A stretch of DNA of 49,573 bases, from contig NZ_JAGGOZ010000048.1 of assembly GCF_018614075.1 (NCBI RefSeq), positions 1-49,573 of the forward strand, in the 5' to 3' direction. The number at the start of each line of letters is the position of its first letter. Position 1 is the first letter of the stretch. Source of the DNA: Streptomyces sp. ISL-94 (GTDB taxonomy: Bacteria; Actinomycetota; Actinomycetes; Streptomycetales; Streptomycetaceae). The translations under genes and the position numbers were made by a program. Under the pieces are notes generated by a model, which was not told the origin of the DNA, searched no databases, and was given only the letters and a program-made list of their open reading frames with translations. Below are positions 41,758-49,573 of this stretch, in pieces.

Positions 41758-42138
41758 ATGAACGGCCAGTGGTACGACGCCGACGCGGGCCCGCTCGTCC
41801 GTCCGTACGCCATGACCGGCGGGCGTACGAAGCCGGGACCGCACGGGGTCCGCTTCGACCTGATCGCGCTGGTCGTGGTGGATCCGGAGGGCACCGACGC
41901 GGCGGCCGAGTCGCTGCTCGGTCCCGAACACCGGGCGCTGCTCGGGCTCTGCCGGTCCGAGACCCAGTCGGTGGCCGAGCTCGCCGCCGACGCGGACCTG
42001 CCCGTGGGGGTGGTGCGGGTGCTCCTCGGCGACCTGCTGGAGGGCGGGCACGTGAAGGTCAGCCGGCCGGTGCCGCCCGCGCAGCTGCCGGACGAGCGGA
42101 TTCTGCGGGAAGTCATCGAGGGATTGCGAGCGCTGTGA
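41758..42138 (+). CDS. cvnC: Conservon CvnC: DUF742 protein
   Basis: The product has 126 residues. DUF742 pattern: GPLVRPYAMTGGRT near the N-terminus, SVAELAADADLPVGVVRVL in the middle and ILREVIEGLRAL at the end. The gap to cvnB is 17 bp and its stop overlaps the cvnD start (TGATG). It contains no TTA codon, unlike the cvnC of conservon 1. Confidence 0.92.
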   Translation: MNGQWYDADAGPLVRPYAMTGGRTKPGPHGVRFDLIALVVVDPEGTDAAAESLLGPEHRALLGLCRSETQSVAELAADADLPVGVVRVLLGDLLEGGHVKVSRPVPPAQLPDERILREVIEGLRAL

Positions 42139-42797
42139 TGGGACTACACGACAACGGGCCGCTCGGGCCGGCCCCCGACACGGCCGCCGATCCCGGGGAC
42201 GACGGCGAACTGGCCGCGCTCGCCCTGAAGATCCTGGTCGCGGGCGGCTTCGGGGTCGGCAAGACCACGCTGGTGGGCGCGGTGAGCGAGATCCGGCCGC
42301 TGCGGACGGAGGAGCTGCTGAGCGAGGCGGGCGAACTGGTCGACGACACGGGCGGGGTGGCCCAGAAGACGACCACGACGGTGGCCATGGACTTCGGGCG
42401 GATCACCATCCGGTCCGGGCTGTCGCTGTACCTCTTCGGCACGCCGGGGCAGGACCGGTTCTGGTTCCTGTGGGACGAGCTGTCGCAGGGGGCGCTGGGC
42501 GCGGTGGTCCTCGCCGACACGCGGCGGCTGGAGGACTGCTTCCCGGCCGTGGACTACTTCGAGCACCGGCGCATCCCGTTCCTGGTGGCCGTCAACTGCT
42601 TCACGGACGCGCGGCGGTACGGGGCGCACGAGGTCTCGCGGGCGCTGGACCTGGACCAGGGGACGCCGGTGGTGCTGTGCGACGCGCGGGACAAGGACTC
42701 GGGGAAGGAAGTGCTGATCAGGCTGGTCGAGTACGCCGGGCGGGTGCACACTGCCCGGCTGCTGGACTCGGTGGAGCCGCAGGCCGATTCGGTGTGA
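42138..42797 (+). CDS. cvnD: Conservon CvnD: small GTPase
   Basis: The product has 219 residues from the ATG at 42138. P-loop GGFGVGKTTLVGAVSEI, switch KTTTTVAMDFGR, LFGTPGQDRFWFLWDEL and AVNCFTDA at the NKxD position. The N-terminal ~30 residues are acidic and flexible. It shares the CvnD switch sequence with the conservon 1 GTPase. Last gene of this conservon; no P450 follows. Confidence 0.93.
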   Translation: MGLHDNGPLGPAPDTAADPGDDGELAALALKILVAGGFGVGKTTLVGAVSEIRPLRTEELLSEAGELVDDTGGVAQKTTTTVAMDFGRITIRSGLSLYLFGTPGQDRFWFLWDELSQGALGAVVLADTRRLEDCFPAVDYFEHRRIPFLVAVNCFTDARRYGAHEVSRALDLDQGTPVVLCDARDKDSGKEVLIRLVEYAGRVHTARLLDSVEPQADSV

Positions 42798-42832
42798 ACC
42801 CGCCCGGGACGGGAGAAAGCCGGGTGTCGGGA

Positions 42833-43261
42833 TCAGTCCGATACGCCGCCGATCGCTATCACCTTGTCGATCGGGACCCGGACGACGAGTTCGCCGGGGA
42901 CGCCGTTGCGGCGGCCGAAGGCCTCGGCGTGCTCCTCGCCCATGTAGCGGGCGCCGATCCTGGTAGCCCACGTGACCAGCTCGTCCGGATTCTCGCTGAT
43001 CTCGGCACGGCCCTGGAGCACGACGTAGGAGAAGGGCGGCCGGTCGTCGTCCACGCACAGCGCGACCCGGCCGTCACGGGCGAGGTTCCGTCCCTTGACG
43101 GTGTCCTTGCCGGTGTTGAAGACGAAGGAATCGCCGTCGAGTACGAACCAGACGGGAGCGATGTGCGGGCTTCCGTCCGCGCGGACGGTGGAGAGCTTGC
43201 CGGTGCGGGTGGAATGGGACGCGAATGCCCGCCATTCCTCTTGAGTCATCTTCTTCGCCAT
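42833..43261 (-). CDS. PPOX-class F420-dependent or FMN-dependent oxidoreductase
   Basis: The product has 142 residues from the ATG at 43261 with a near-perfect SD (CAAGGAGGATG). It is a split-barrel PNPOx-like fold: KLSTVRADGSPHIAPVWFVL, SFVFNTGKDTVKGRNLARDG, RVALCVDDDRPPFSYVVLQG. In actinomycetes this family mostly uses coenzyme F420 and reduces quinones or other small molecules. It lies on the opposite strand between conservon 2 and the extra roadblock gene, convergent with cvnD. Confidence 0.88.
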   Translation of the reverse strand: MAKKMTQEEWRAFASHSTRTGKLSTVRADGSPHIAPVWFVLDGDSFVFNTGKDTVKGRNLARDGRVALCVDDDRPPFSYVVLQGRAEISENPDELVTWATRIGARYMGEEHAEAFGRRNGVPGELVVRVPIDKVIAIGGVSD

Positions 43262-43367
43262 GGGGACATCCTCCTTGCCGGAAAGGCGCTGGTGGGGAAG
43301 GCTTGCGCAACAACTACGCGGGGTGAGGCGCGGCCACGTCGGCCGGGTCGACCGGGAGGGGCTGGGA

Positions 43368-43766
43368 ATGGCACTGGACAAGCAGCTCGACTGGCTGCTG
43401 GACGACCTGACACGCAGGGTCCAGCAGGTGCGGCATGCGGTGGTGCTGTCCAACGACGGCCTGGTGACGGGCGCGAGCGCGGGGCTGGCGCGGGAGGACT
43501 CGGAGCATCTGGCGGCGGTCGCCGCCGGGCTGCAGAGCCTCGCCAAGGGCTCCGGGCGGCACTTCAGGGCCGGGGAGGTCCGGCAGACGATGGTCGAGTA
43601 CGACGAAGGGGTCCTCTTCGTCATGGCGGCGGGCGCGGGAAGCTGCCTGTGCGTGCTGAGCGCGTCCGAAGCGGACATCGGCCAGGTCGCGTACGAGATG
43701 ACACTGCTGGTCAACCGGGTGGGCGAGCACCTGGGGGTCGCGGAGCGTCGCGTCACCGGCGGCTGA
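43368..43766 (+). CDS. Stand-alone roadblock/LC7-domain protein (CvnB paralogue)
   Basis: The product has 132 residues from the ATG at 43368 (GGGAGGGG SD). It is a near-duplicate of the conservon 2 CvnB in its core: LDWLLDDLTRRVQQVRHAVV, LSNDGLVTGASAGLAREDSE, LQSLAKGSGRHFRAGEVRQT. It is not in a cvn operon: the PPOX gene on the opposite strand separates it from conservon 2 and the DUF6397-like gene follows. It might compete with CvnB for CvnD or act with another GTPase. Confidence 0.9.
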   Translation: MALDKQLDWLLDDLTRRVQQVRHAVVLSNDGLVTGASAGLAREDSEHLAAVAAGLQSLAKGSGRHFRAGEVRQTMVEYDEGVLFVMAAGAGSCLCVLSASEADIGQVAYEMTLLVNRVGEHLGVAERRVTGG

Positions 43767-43776
43767 GGTCCTGGAG

Positions 43777-43785
43777 TTATCCACA
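43777..43785 (+). promoter_or_regulatory. Single DnaA-box-like sequence
   Basis: TTATCCACA, a perfect match to the classical DnaA box, lies in the 93-bp gap before the DUF6397-like gene. It is a single copy, so not an origin. It may be a regulatory DnaA site or chance. Confidence 0.25.
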
Positions 43786-43859
43786 GGTCTCGCAGGGCGT
43801 CGTTGCGCTGAGTTACGGTCTTCACACAGAGTAATCACTGCTCGTGGGGGAGGACTGTC

Positions 43860-44732
43860 ATGACGACCCAGATGACGACACGAACGACGACCCGAACGCC
43901 GACCCGAACGCCGACGCGGCCGGGGACCGTACAGCGGGACGGCGTGGCCGCGGAGGCCGATGTCCCCGTGGATGTACTGGTGGGCGGGGCGCAAGCCGCC
44001 GAGGAACTGGTGTTGAGCCGGGGCGAGTTCGCCCGGGCCGTCCAACTGGGGATCGTGCGCGCCGGGCCGCCGGCGTCCGGCGGGGCCGCGCGCTACGCAC
44101 GGGCCGAGCTGGAGCGGGTCAGGTCCGCGGAGGATCGGCCGGGCGCCTTGCGCGACCGGGTCGAGACCGTGGCCGGAGCGCAGGCGGCGGCCGAGGTGGT
44201 GGGGGTCGGGCCGAGCCGCTTCACCCGGCTCACGCGCTGCGGCCACATCACCCCGGTGGCCTATCGGATCAACCGGTACCGGGCCGTGGTGTGGCTCTAT
44301 CTCGCTGCGGAGCTAAGGGAGTTCGCGGCGCGGGAGCCGATGATGCTGCGCGGGATCGCACCCCCGCCGGACCGGGAGCTGATGGCGGCCGGGGAGGATC
44401 TGCGCCCGCTCAAGTGGCGCGGGCGGCACGTCGGGCTCCTGCTGAGACGCACCGCCGACCCCTGGGAGCGCGCGGCGGTACTGGCCTCGGTGCTGCCGGA
44501 GGAGGAGCTGCGCCGGGCCGTGCCCGACCCGGCGGAGCGGATCGTCCTGGCCGCGCTCGCTCCGCCCCCGCCGTACGGGCACCCGCAGATGCCGGCGGCC
44601 GCGGCCGTGGCGCTTCGGCTCCTGAAGGCCGAGCCGCCGGAGGAGGTCCACTGGTACCGCACCAGCCTGGACTTCGCGCTGACCGGGGCGCGCGGTCAGT
44701 CGAAGTCGACGGGCGAGAGGGGGCCGACGTAG
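43860..44732 (+). CDS. DUF6397-like hypothetical protein
   Basis: The product has 290 residues. The start is fixed by GGGGGAGGACTGTC before ATG. The N-terminal ~22 residues are a Thr/Arg/Pro repeat (MTTQMTTRTTTRTPTRTP). The body contains two excisionase-like or helix-turn-helix-like segments: ELVLSRGEFARAVQLGIVRA, then AAAEVVGVGPSRFTRLTRCG with HITPVAYRINRYRAVVWLY. This suggests DNA binding, as in proteins I recall being annotated DUF6397 in Streptomyces. Its last 37 bp overlap the convergent YchJ gene. Function is unknown. Confidence 0.75.
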   Translation: MTTQMTTRTTTRTPTRTPTRPGTVQRDGVAAEADVPVDVLVGGAQAAEELVLSRGEFARAVQLGIVRAGPPASGGAARYARAELERVRSAEDRPGALRDRVETVAGAQAAAEVVGVGPSRFTRLTRCGHITPVAYRINRYRAVVWLYLAAELREFAAREPMMLRGIAPPPDRELMAAGEDLRPLKWRGRHVGLLLRRTADPWERAAVLASVLPEEELRRAVPDPAERIVLAALAPPPPYGHPQMPAAAAVALRLLKAEPPEEVHWYRTSLDFALTGARGQSKSTGERGPT

Positions 44733-45097
44733 ACCCAGGCACCGTTCTCCCGGGAGAAGCTGCTGTGCTCGTGCAGTGAGCCGGTGTGCCTTCCCTCGCT
44801 GTAGTGCGCCCGGAACTCCACCGAGCCCTCCGTCTCGAACATCCCGCCGCGTTCGGTGGCGAGGATCTCCAGCCGCTCCCAGCGCTGGCCGGGATCCAGG
44901 TCGAGCCGGGCCGGGCGGGTGGAGGGATGCCAGGAGCGCATCAGGTAGGCCATGTCGCCGACGGCGAAGGCGCTGAAGCGCGAGCGCATCAGCCGCTCGG
45001 CGGTGGGCGCCTGCTGCGCGCCGGAATGGAAGCGGCCGCAGCACTCGGCGTAGGCGGCGGGCAGCCCGCAAGGACAGGGGAGGGCCGGGGTGGGCAT
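44696..45097 (-). CDS. YchJ-family protein with SEC-C-like zinc motif
   Basis: The product has 133 residues. An N-terminal zinc-binding motif CPCGLPAAYAECCGRFH (Cys8, Cys10, Cys19, Cys20) is followed by the YchJ body: APTAERLMRSRFSAFAVGDM, AYLMRSWHPSTRP, VEFRAHYSEGRHTGSLHEHS, SFSRENGAWVYVG, an NTF2-like cone fold. The role in the cell is unknown. The gene lies 8 bp beyond the tesB-like stop on the same strand and is probably co-transcribed with it. Confidence 0.88.
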   Translation of the reverse strand: MPTPALPCPCGLPAAYAECCGRFHSGAQQAPTAERLMRSRFSAFAVGDMAYLMRSWHPSTRPARLDLDPGQRWERLEILATERGGMFETEGSVEFRAHYSEGRHTGSLHEHSSFSRENGAWVYVGPLSPVDFD

Positions 45098-45105
45098 GGG
45101 CGTGC

Positions 45106-46020
45106 TCAGTTCTCGGGGGAGGGCGTGGCCGGCTGGGCCGGTTGGGACGGCTTGGCGGCGTACGGGCGGAAGAGGCCTTCCTGGACCACGGAGACCAGCA
45201 GCCTGCCCTCAAGGTCGTAGATGCGGCCGCGGGCCAGGCCCCGGCCGCCGTGCGCGATGGGGGACTCCTGGTCGTACAGGAACCACTCGTCCGCCCGGAA
45301 CGGCCGGTGGAACCACATGGCGTGATCGAGGCTCGCCATGTCGAATCCGCGCATCCCCCACAGGGGTTCCACCGGGATGCGCACGGCATCGAGGAGGGTC
45401 ATGTCACTGGCGTAGGTGAGGGCGCAGGTGTGCACGAGCGGGTCGTCGCCCAGCGGGCCGACCGCCCGCATCCACACCGCGCTGCGGGGATCGGCGCCCT
45501 TGAGCTCCTCAGGGGTCCAGCGCAGCCGGTTGACGTACCGGATGTCGAAGGGCTGGCGGCGGGCCATCCGCTCCAGCGCCTCGGGCATGGCGCCCAGGTG
45601 CTCGCGGATCTCGTCCGCGACCTTGGGGAGCGTGTCCGGATGAGGAACGTGATGGGAAGGCAGCTGGTGCTCGATGCTGCCCTCCTCCGGATGGTGGAAG
45701 GAGGCGGTGAGATTGAAGATCGTCTTGCCCTGTTGGACCGCGGTGACACGGCGCGTGGTGAAGGACCGCCCGTCGCGCACCCGCTCCACCTGGTACACGA
45801 TCGGCACCCCGGGAATGCCGGGGCGCAGGAAGTACGCGTGCAGGGAGTGGACGGGGCGGTCGCTCTCCGTGGTGCGGCCGGCGGCCACCAGCGCCTGGCC
45901 GGCGACCTGGCCGCCGAAGACGCGCTGGAGGGACTCCTGGGGGCTGGCGCCGCGGAAGATGTTGACCTCGATCTGTTCCAGATCGAGCAGATCGACCAGT
46001 CTCTCGGCGGGGTTCGTCAT
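45106..46020 (-). CDS. tesB: Acyl-CoA thioesterase II
   Basis: The product has 304 residues from the ATG at 46020. It is a double-hotdog TesB: IFRGASPQESLQRVFGGQVA, GQALVAAGRTTESDRPVHSL, HAYFLRPG in the first half; VHTCALTYASDMTLLD, GFDMASLDHAMWFHRPFRAD, EWFLYDQESPIAHGGRGLAR in the second. These regions hold the Asp/Ser-Thr/Gln catalytic set. It hydrolyses acyl-CoA to fatty acid and CoA in the cytosol. A ~15-residue Pro/Ala tail is extra. Confidence 0.93.
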   Translation of the reverse strand: MTNPAERLVDLLDLEQIEVNIFRGASPQESLQRVFGGQVAGQALVAAGRTTESDRPVHSLHAYFLRPGIPGVPIVYQVERVRDGRSFTTRRVTAVQQGKTIFNLTASFHHPEEGSIEHQLPSHHVPHPDTLPKVADEIREHLGAMPEALERMARRQPFDIRYVNRLRWTPEELKGADPRSAVWMRAVGPLGDDPLVHTCALTYASDMTLLDAVRIPVEPLWGMRGFDMASLDHAMWFHRPFRADEWFLYDQESPIAHGGRGLARGRIYDLEGRLLVSVVQEGLFRPYAAKPSQPAQPATPSPEN

Positions 46021-46047
46021 CAGAGGTTCTCCACTGTCAGGTCCGGG

Positions 46048-46072
46048 CGGCGCCCGCGGGATGCGGGCGCCG
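46048..46072 (-). terminator. Hairpin between helicase and tesB genes
   Basis: CGGCGCCCGC (46048-46057) and GCGGGCGCCG (46063-46072) form a 10-bp stem with a GGGAT loop, located after the helicase stop and before the tesB start on the minus strand. There is no T-run; it may be only partial. Confidence 0.4.
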
Positions 46073-46099
46073 GCGGGTCCGGCGGAATACGGGATGCGG

Positions 46100-48631
46100 T
46101 CAGAGCGCGCCGAGTTCGCCGACGGAGGTGACCCGGATGACCGCCCGGCCCTCCTCGTCGGAGGCCGCGAGGTCGACCTCGGCGCTGATGCCCCAGCCAT
46201 GGTCCCCGTTGGGGTCGGCGAAGGTCTGCCGGACGCGCCACAGGCCGTGCGCCGGGTCCTCCTCGATCTGGAGCAGCTTGGGGCCGCGCGCGTCGGGGCC
46301 GGTGCCCAGGTCGTCGTACTCGTCCCAGTAGCCGTCCATGGCCTCGCCCCATGCGTCGGCGTCCCAGCCGGACTCGGCGTCCAGGTCGCCCAGCACGTTG
46401 ACGTGGTCGAGGGCTGCCAGCTCCACCCGGCGGAACATGGCGTTGCGGACCAGGACGCGGAAGGCGCGTGCGTTGGCCGTGACCGGCTTGACCTGGTCGG
46501 CCTTCTCCTGGGCCTGCTCCGCCGTCTCCACCTCCGGGTTCGCCAGCTGCTCCCACTCGTCCAGCAGGCTCGAGTCGACCTGGCGGACCAGCTCGCCGAG
46601 CCAGGCGATCAGGTCCTGGAGGTCCTCGGACTTGAGGTCGTCGGGGATGGTGTGGTCCAGCGCCTTGAACGCACTGGCCAGGTAGCGCAGCACGATGCCC
46701 TCGGTGCGGGCCAGCTCGTAGAAGGAGGTGAACTCGGTGAAGGTCATCGCGCGCTCGTACATGTCACGGATGATCGACTTCGGGGAGACCGGGTGGTCGC
46801 GGACCCACGGGTGGCTCTTGGCATAGACGTCATAGGCGTGGAAGAGCAGCTCTTCCAGCGGCTTGGGATAGGTGACGTCCTGGAGCCGCTCCATCCGCTC
46901 CTCGTACTCGATCCCGTCGGCCTTCATCTGGCCGACGGCGATGCCCCGTTCCTTGTTCTGCTGGGCGGCCAGGATCTGGCGCGGGTCGTCCAGCGTGGAC
47001 TCCACGACGGACACCATGTCCAGCGCGTAGGAGGGGGACTCCGGGTCCAGCAGCTCGAAGGAGGCGAGCGCGAAGGTGGACAGAGGCTGGTTGAGCGCGA
47101 AGTCCTGCTGGAGGTCGACGGTGAGCCGGATCGTGCGGCCCTCCGCGTCCGGGGTGTCGAGCTTCTCGACCACGCCGCCGTCGAGCAGCGAGCGGTAGAT
47201 CGCGATGGCGCGGCGGATGTGCCGCAGCTGGGCCTTGCGCGGCTCGTGGTTGTCCTCCAGGAGGCGGCGCATCGCCTGGAAGGCGTCGCCCGGCCGGGCG
47301 ATGACCGACAGCAGCATGATGTTGGTGACCTTGAAGCGCGAGGTCAGCGCCTCCGGGTCGGCGGCGATGAGCTTCTCGAAGGTGATGTCCGACCAGGCGA
47401 CGAAGCCCTCGGGAGCCTTCTTGCGCACCACCTTGCGGCGCTTCTTCGGGTCGTCGCCCGCCTTGGCGAGCGCCTTCTCGTTCTCGATGACGTGCTCGGG
47501 CGCCTGGGCGACCACATAGCCCGCCGTGTCGAAGCCGGCCCGGCCGGCGCGGCCGGCGATCTGGTGGAACTCGCGGGCGCGCAGGGTGCGGACCCGGTTG
47601 CCGTCGTACTTGGTGAGCGCGGTGAACAGCACGGTGCGGATGGGGACGTTGACCCCGACGCCGAGGGTGTCCGTTCCGCAGATGACCTTCAGCAGGCCGG
47701 CCTGGGCGAGCTTCTCGACCAGGCGGCGGTACTTGGGCAGCATGCCGGCGTGGTGCACGCCGATGCCGTGCCGGACGTAGCGGGAGAGGTTCTGGCCGAA
47801 CTTGGTGGTGAAGCGGAAGTTGCCGATCAGATCGGCGATCTTGTCCTTCTCCTCGCGGGTGCACATGTTGATGCTCATGAGCGACTGGGCCCGCTCGACG
47901 GCCTGCGCCTGCGTGAAGTGCACGATGTAGACGGGAGCCTGCCGGGTCTCCAGCAGCTCGGTGATCGTGTCGGTGATCGGCGTGGTCACGTACTCGTACG
48001 ACAGCGGGACGGGACGGGTCGCGGAGCGGACCAACGAGGTGGGCCGGCCGGTGCGCCGGGTCAGGTCCTCCTCGAACCGCTTCATGTCGCCGAGGGTCGC
48101 CGACATCAGGATGAACTGCGCCTGCGGCAGCTCCAGCAGCGGGATCTGCCACGCCCAGCCGCGGTCCGGCTCGGCATAGAAGTGGAACTCGTCCATCACG
48201 ACCTGGCCGATGTCGGCGTGCCTGCCGTCGCGCAGGGCGATGGAGGCCAGGACCTCGGCGGTGCAGCAGATCACCGGCGCGTCCGCGTTCACGGAAGCGT
48301 CACCGGTCAGCATGCCGACGTTCTCGGTGCCGAAGAGCTTGCACAGGTCGAAGAACTTCTCCGACACCAGCGCCTTGATCGGGGCGGTGTAGAAGGTGAC
48401 CTTGTCCTGGGCCAGGGCCGTGAAGTGCGCACCCGCCGCGACCAGGCTCTTGCCGGAGCCGGTCGGGGTGGACAGGATCACGTTCGCCCCGGAGACGACC
48501 TCGATCAGTGCCTCCTCCTGAGCCGGGTACAGGGTGATGCCCTGGTCCTCCGCCCACGAGGAGAAAGCCTCGAAGAGGGCATCGGGGTCGGCGTTCGGCG
48601 GGAGCTGATCAATGAGGGTCACACCCCCCAT
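46100..48631 (-). CDS. Ski2-like DEAD/DEAH-box helicase with DUF3516 C-terminus
   Basis: The product has 843 residues. Motif I STPTGSGKSLVAAG (~residues 54-67), motif II DEFHF, motif III LMSATLGD, and the helicase C domain with GVHHAGMLPKYRRLVEKLAQ, GTDTLGVGVNVPIRTVLFTA and motif VI QIAGRAGRAGFDTAGYV. Residues ~400-843 are the DUF3516-type helical region (RAIAIYRSLLDGGVVEKLD, PVSPKSIIRDMYERAMTFTE). ATP-driven RNA or DNA unwinding is expected; the substrate is not known. Start: ATG 48631 or the GTG nine bases on. It is divergent from the YdjM-like gene. Confidence 0.92.
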   Translation of the reverse strand: MGGVTLIDQLPPNADPDALFEAFSSWAEDQGITLYPAQEEALIEVVSGANVILSTPTGSGKSLVAAGAHFTALAQDKVTFYTAPIKALVSEKFFDLCKLFGTENVGMLTGDASVNADAPVICCTAEVLASIALRDGRHADIGQVVMDEFHFYAEPDRGWAWQIPLLELPQAQFILMSATLGDMKRFEEDLTRRTGRPTSLVRSATRPVPLSYEYVTTPITDTITELLETRQAPVYIVHFTQAQAVERAQSLMSINMCTREEKDKIADLIGNFRFTTKFGQNLSRYVRHGIGVHHAGMLPKYRRLVEKLAQAGLLKVICGTDTLGVGVNVPIRTVLFTALTKYDGNRVRTLRAREFHQIAGRAGRAGFDTAGYVVAQAPEHVIENEKALAKAGDDPKKRRKVVRKKAPEGFVAWSDITFEKLIAADPEALTSRFKVTNIMLLSVIARPGDAFQAMRRLLEDNHEPRKAQLRHIRRAIAIYRSLLDGGVVEKLDTPDAEGRTIRLTVDLQQDFALNQPLSTFALASFELLDPESPSYALDMVSVVESTLDDPRQILAAQQNKERGIAVGQMKADGIEYEERMERLQDVTYPKPLEELLFHAYDVYAKSHPWVRDHPVSPKSIIRDMYERAMTFTEFTSFYELARTEGIVLRYLASAFKALDHTIPDDLKSEDLQDLIAWLGELVRQVDSSLLDEWEQLANPEVETAEQAQEKADQVKPVTANARAFRVLVRNAMFRRVELAALDHVNVLGDLDAESGWDADAWGEAMDGYWDEYDDLGTGPDARGPKLLQIEEDPAHGLWRVRQTFADPNGDHGWGISAEVDLAASDEEGRAVIRVTSVGELGAL

Positions 48632-48682
48632 CTTGCCTGGCTTCCCCCCGGATCAGGGAACCGGCGGATGGAAGGAAGATCA

Positions 48683-48705
48683 TCGACGGTACGCTGTGCC
48701 GTCGA
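48683..48705 (+). promoter_or_regulatory. Dyad with -10-like element upstream of the YdjM-like gene
   Basis: TCGACGG (48683-48689) and CCGTCGA (48699-48705) flank a -10-like TACGCT (48690-48695). The site sits in the 136-bp divergent gap between the helicase and the membrane protein gene. It may be a promoter with an overlapping operator; the -35 is not clear. Confidence 0.3.
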
Positions 48706-48767
48706 CGCGGCCCGAACGAAACCTTCAACGGGGCCTGAGCACCACAGAACCGGGGCGGGCAACGACC

Positions 48768-49559
48768 ATGATGGGTCCGGCGCACTCACTGTCAGGGGCA
48801 GCGGCCTGGCTGGGGGTGGGTGCGGCGACTGCGGCCGCCGGACACCCCATGCCGTGGCCGGTCCTCGTCGTCGGCGCGCTGATCTGCGCGGGAGCCGCCC
48901 TCGCCCCCGACCTCGACCACAAGTCGGCGACGATCTCGCGCGCCTTCGGACCGCTCTCCCGCGGCCTGTGCGAGGTGGTCGACAAGATCTCCTACGCCGT
49001 CTACAAGGCCACCCGCTCGCCGAGGGACGCCCGCCGCACCGGGGGCCACCGCACGCTGACGCACACCTGGCTGTGGGCCGTCCTGATCGGCGGCGGCGCC
49101 TCCGTGCTCGCCGTGACCGCCGACCGCTGGGGCGTGCTCGCGCTGCTCTTCGTCCACCTGGTCCTGGCCGTGGAAGGCCTGCTGTGGCGGGCTGCCCGGA
49201 TGTCCAGCGACGTCCTGGTCTGGCTGCTCGGAGCGACCAGCGCGTGGATCCTGGCCGGGGTGCTGGACCAGCCCGGCAACGGCGCGGGCTGGCTGTTCGG
49301 CGAGCCCGGGCAGGAGTACCTCTGGCTGGGCCTGCCGATCGTGCTCGGCGCGCTCGTCCACGACATCGGCGACGCCCTGACCGTCTCCGGCTGCCCGGTC
49401 CTGTGGCCCCTCCCGATCGCCGGCAAGCGCTGGTACCCGATCGGCCCGCCGAAGCTGATGCGCTTCCGCGCCGGCAGCTGGGTGGAGCTGAAGGTCCTCA
49501 TGCCGGTGTTCGTCCTGCTGGGCGGCTTTGGCGGCGCCTCCGCCCTCGGCTTCGTCTAG
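48768..49559 (+). CDS. YdjM/LexA-regulated-type membrane-bound metal-dependent hydrolase-like protein
   Basis: The product has 263 residues from ATG 48768 (ATG-ATG). It has about six TM helices and the YdjM-family motifs: MMGPAHSLSGAAAWLG near the N-terminus, ALAPDLDHKSATISRAFGPL, GGHRTLTHTWLW, LVHDIGDALTVSG. Conserved His/Asp residues in these motifs suggest metal-dependent hydrolysis in or at the membrane. The substrate is unknown. The open frame upstream to 48612 is not coding. It ends 14 bp before the window edge. Confidence 0.85.
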   Translation: MMGPAHSLSGAAAWLGVGAATAAAGHPMPWPVLVVGALICAGAALAPDLDHKSATISRAFGPLSRGLCEVVDKISYAVYKATRSPRDARRTGGHRTLTHTWLWAVLIGGGASVLAVTADRWGVLALLFVHLVLAVEGLLWRAARMSSDVLVWLLGATSAWILAGVLDQPGNGAGWLFGEPGQEYLWLGLPIVLGALVHDIGDALTVSGCPVLWPLPIAGKRWYPIGPPKLMRFRAGSWVELKVLMPVFVLLGGFGGASALGFV

Positions 49560-49573
49560 TGCTGTGGCCGGAA

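Overview
The window looks like a Streptomyces chromosome segment, or one from a very close relative. Base composition is very GC-rich, so the strand opposite most real genes also stays open. GTG starts behind purine-rich Shine-Dalgarno (SD) sites are common, two conservon (cvnABCD) operons are present, TTA codons are rare and concentrated, and several proteins belong to families I know mainly from Streptomyces. I see no rRNA, tRNA or CRISPR array.

Layout. 1-1.1 kb: the 3' end of an IS110-family transposase and a TetR regulator. 1.4-3.4 kb: three consecutive small secreted glycine-rich proteins, each followed by a hairpin. 3.5-7.5 kb: a soluble Ser/Thr kinase, a tiny LuxR-type HTH protein and an 811-residue PAS/GAF/PP2C/anti-sigma-kinase protein. 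7.6-15.6 kb: a compact biosynthetic operon read leftwards, MMPL exporter, then a KS-AT-ACP-alpha-oxoamine synthase megasynthase, then a 4'-phosphopantetheinyl transferase. 15.7-24.3 kb: stress and housekeeping accessory genes, including a small membrane protein, a membrane/cytosolic paralogue pair, a PfpI-PRC fusion, a glutathionyl-hydroquinone-reductase-like protein, a coupled nucleotidyltransferase-BON-phosphoesterase operon, a HAD phosphatase and an ANTAR-GAF-PAS-PP2C phosphatase.

24.5-31.4 kb: conservon 1 (cvnABCD) followed by a CYP157-like P450 without the ExxR motif, a DMATS-type indole prenyltransferase and a convergent flavin monooxygenase. The prenyltransferase and monooxygenase pair resembles the S. 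coelicolor pair that turns tryptophan into a prenylated indole acetaldoxime/acetonitrile. Three TTA codons lie in this block, and a terminator-like hairpin sits just before the prenyltransferase start. The block abuts an ExaC-type aldehyde dehydrogenase that has lost its 3' half, which suggests a rearrangement junction. 31.8-38.5 kb: that pseudogene, its likely GAF regulator, a small membrane protein, an 18-bp tandem repeat, a shortened TrmO-like protein, a hypothetical protein, an MpaB-like oxygenase, a methyltransferase and an MHYT membrane sensor. 38.6-43.8 kb: conservon 2, plus an extra roadblock gene nearly identical in its core to that conservon's CvnB, separated from it by an opposed PPOX gene. 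43.8-49.6 kb: DUF6397-like, YchJ, TesB, a DUF3516-type Ski2-like helicase and a YdjM-like membrane protein.

The most promising material for new biology: (i) the minimal RedL-like PKS-oxoamine synthase operon, including a well-placed internal in-frame translation start that could yield a separate ACP-oxoamine synthase protein; (ii) the TTA-marked conservon-P450-prenyltransferase block with its attenuator-like leader; (iii) the trio of secreted glycine-rich proteins. All functional calls rest on reading motifs by eye; no database search was run.
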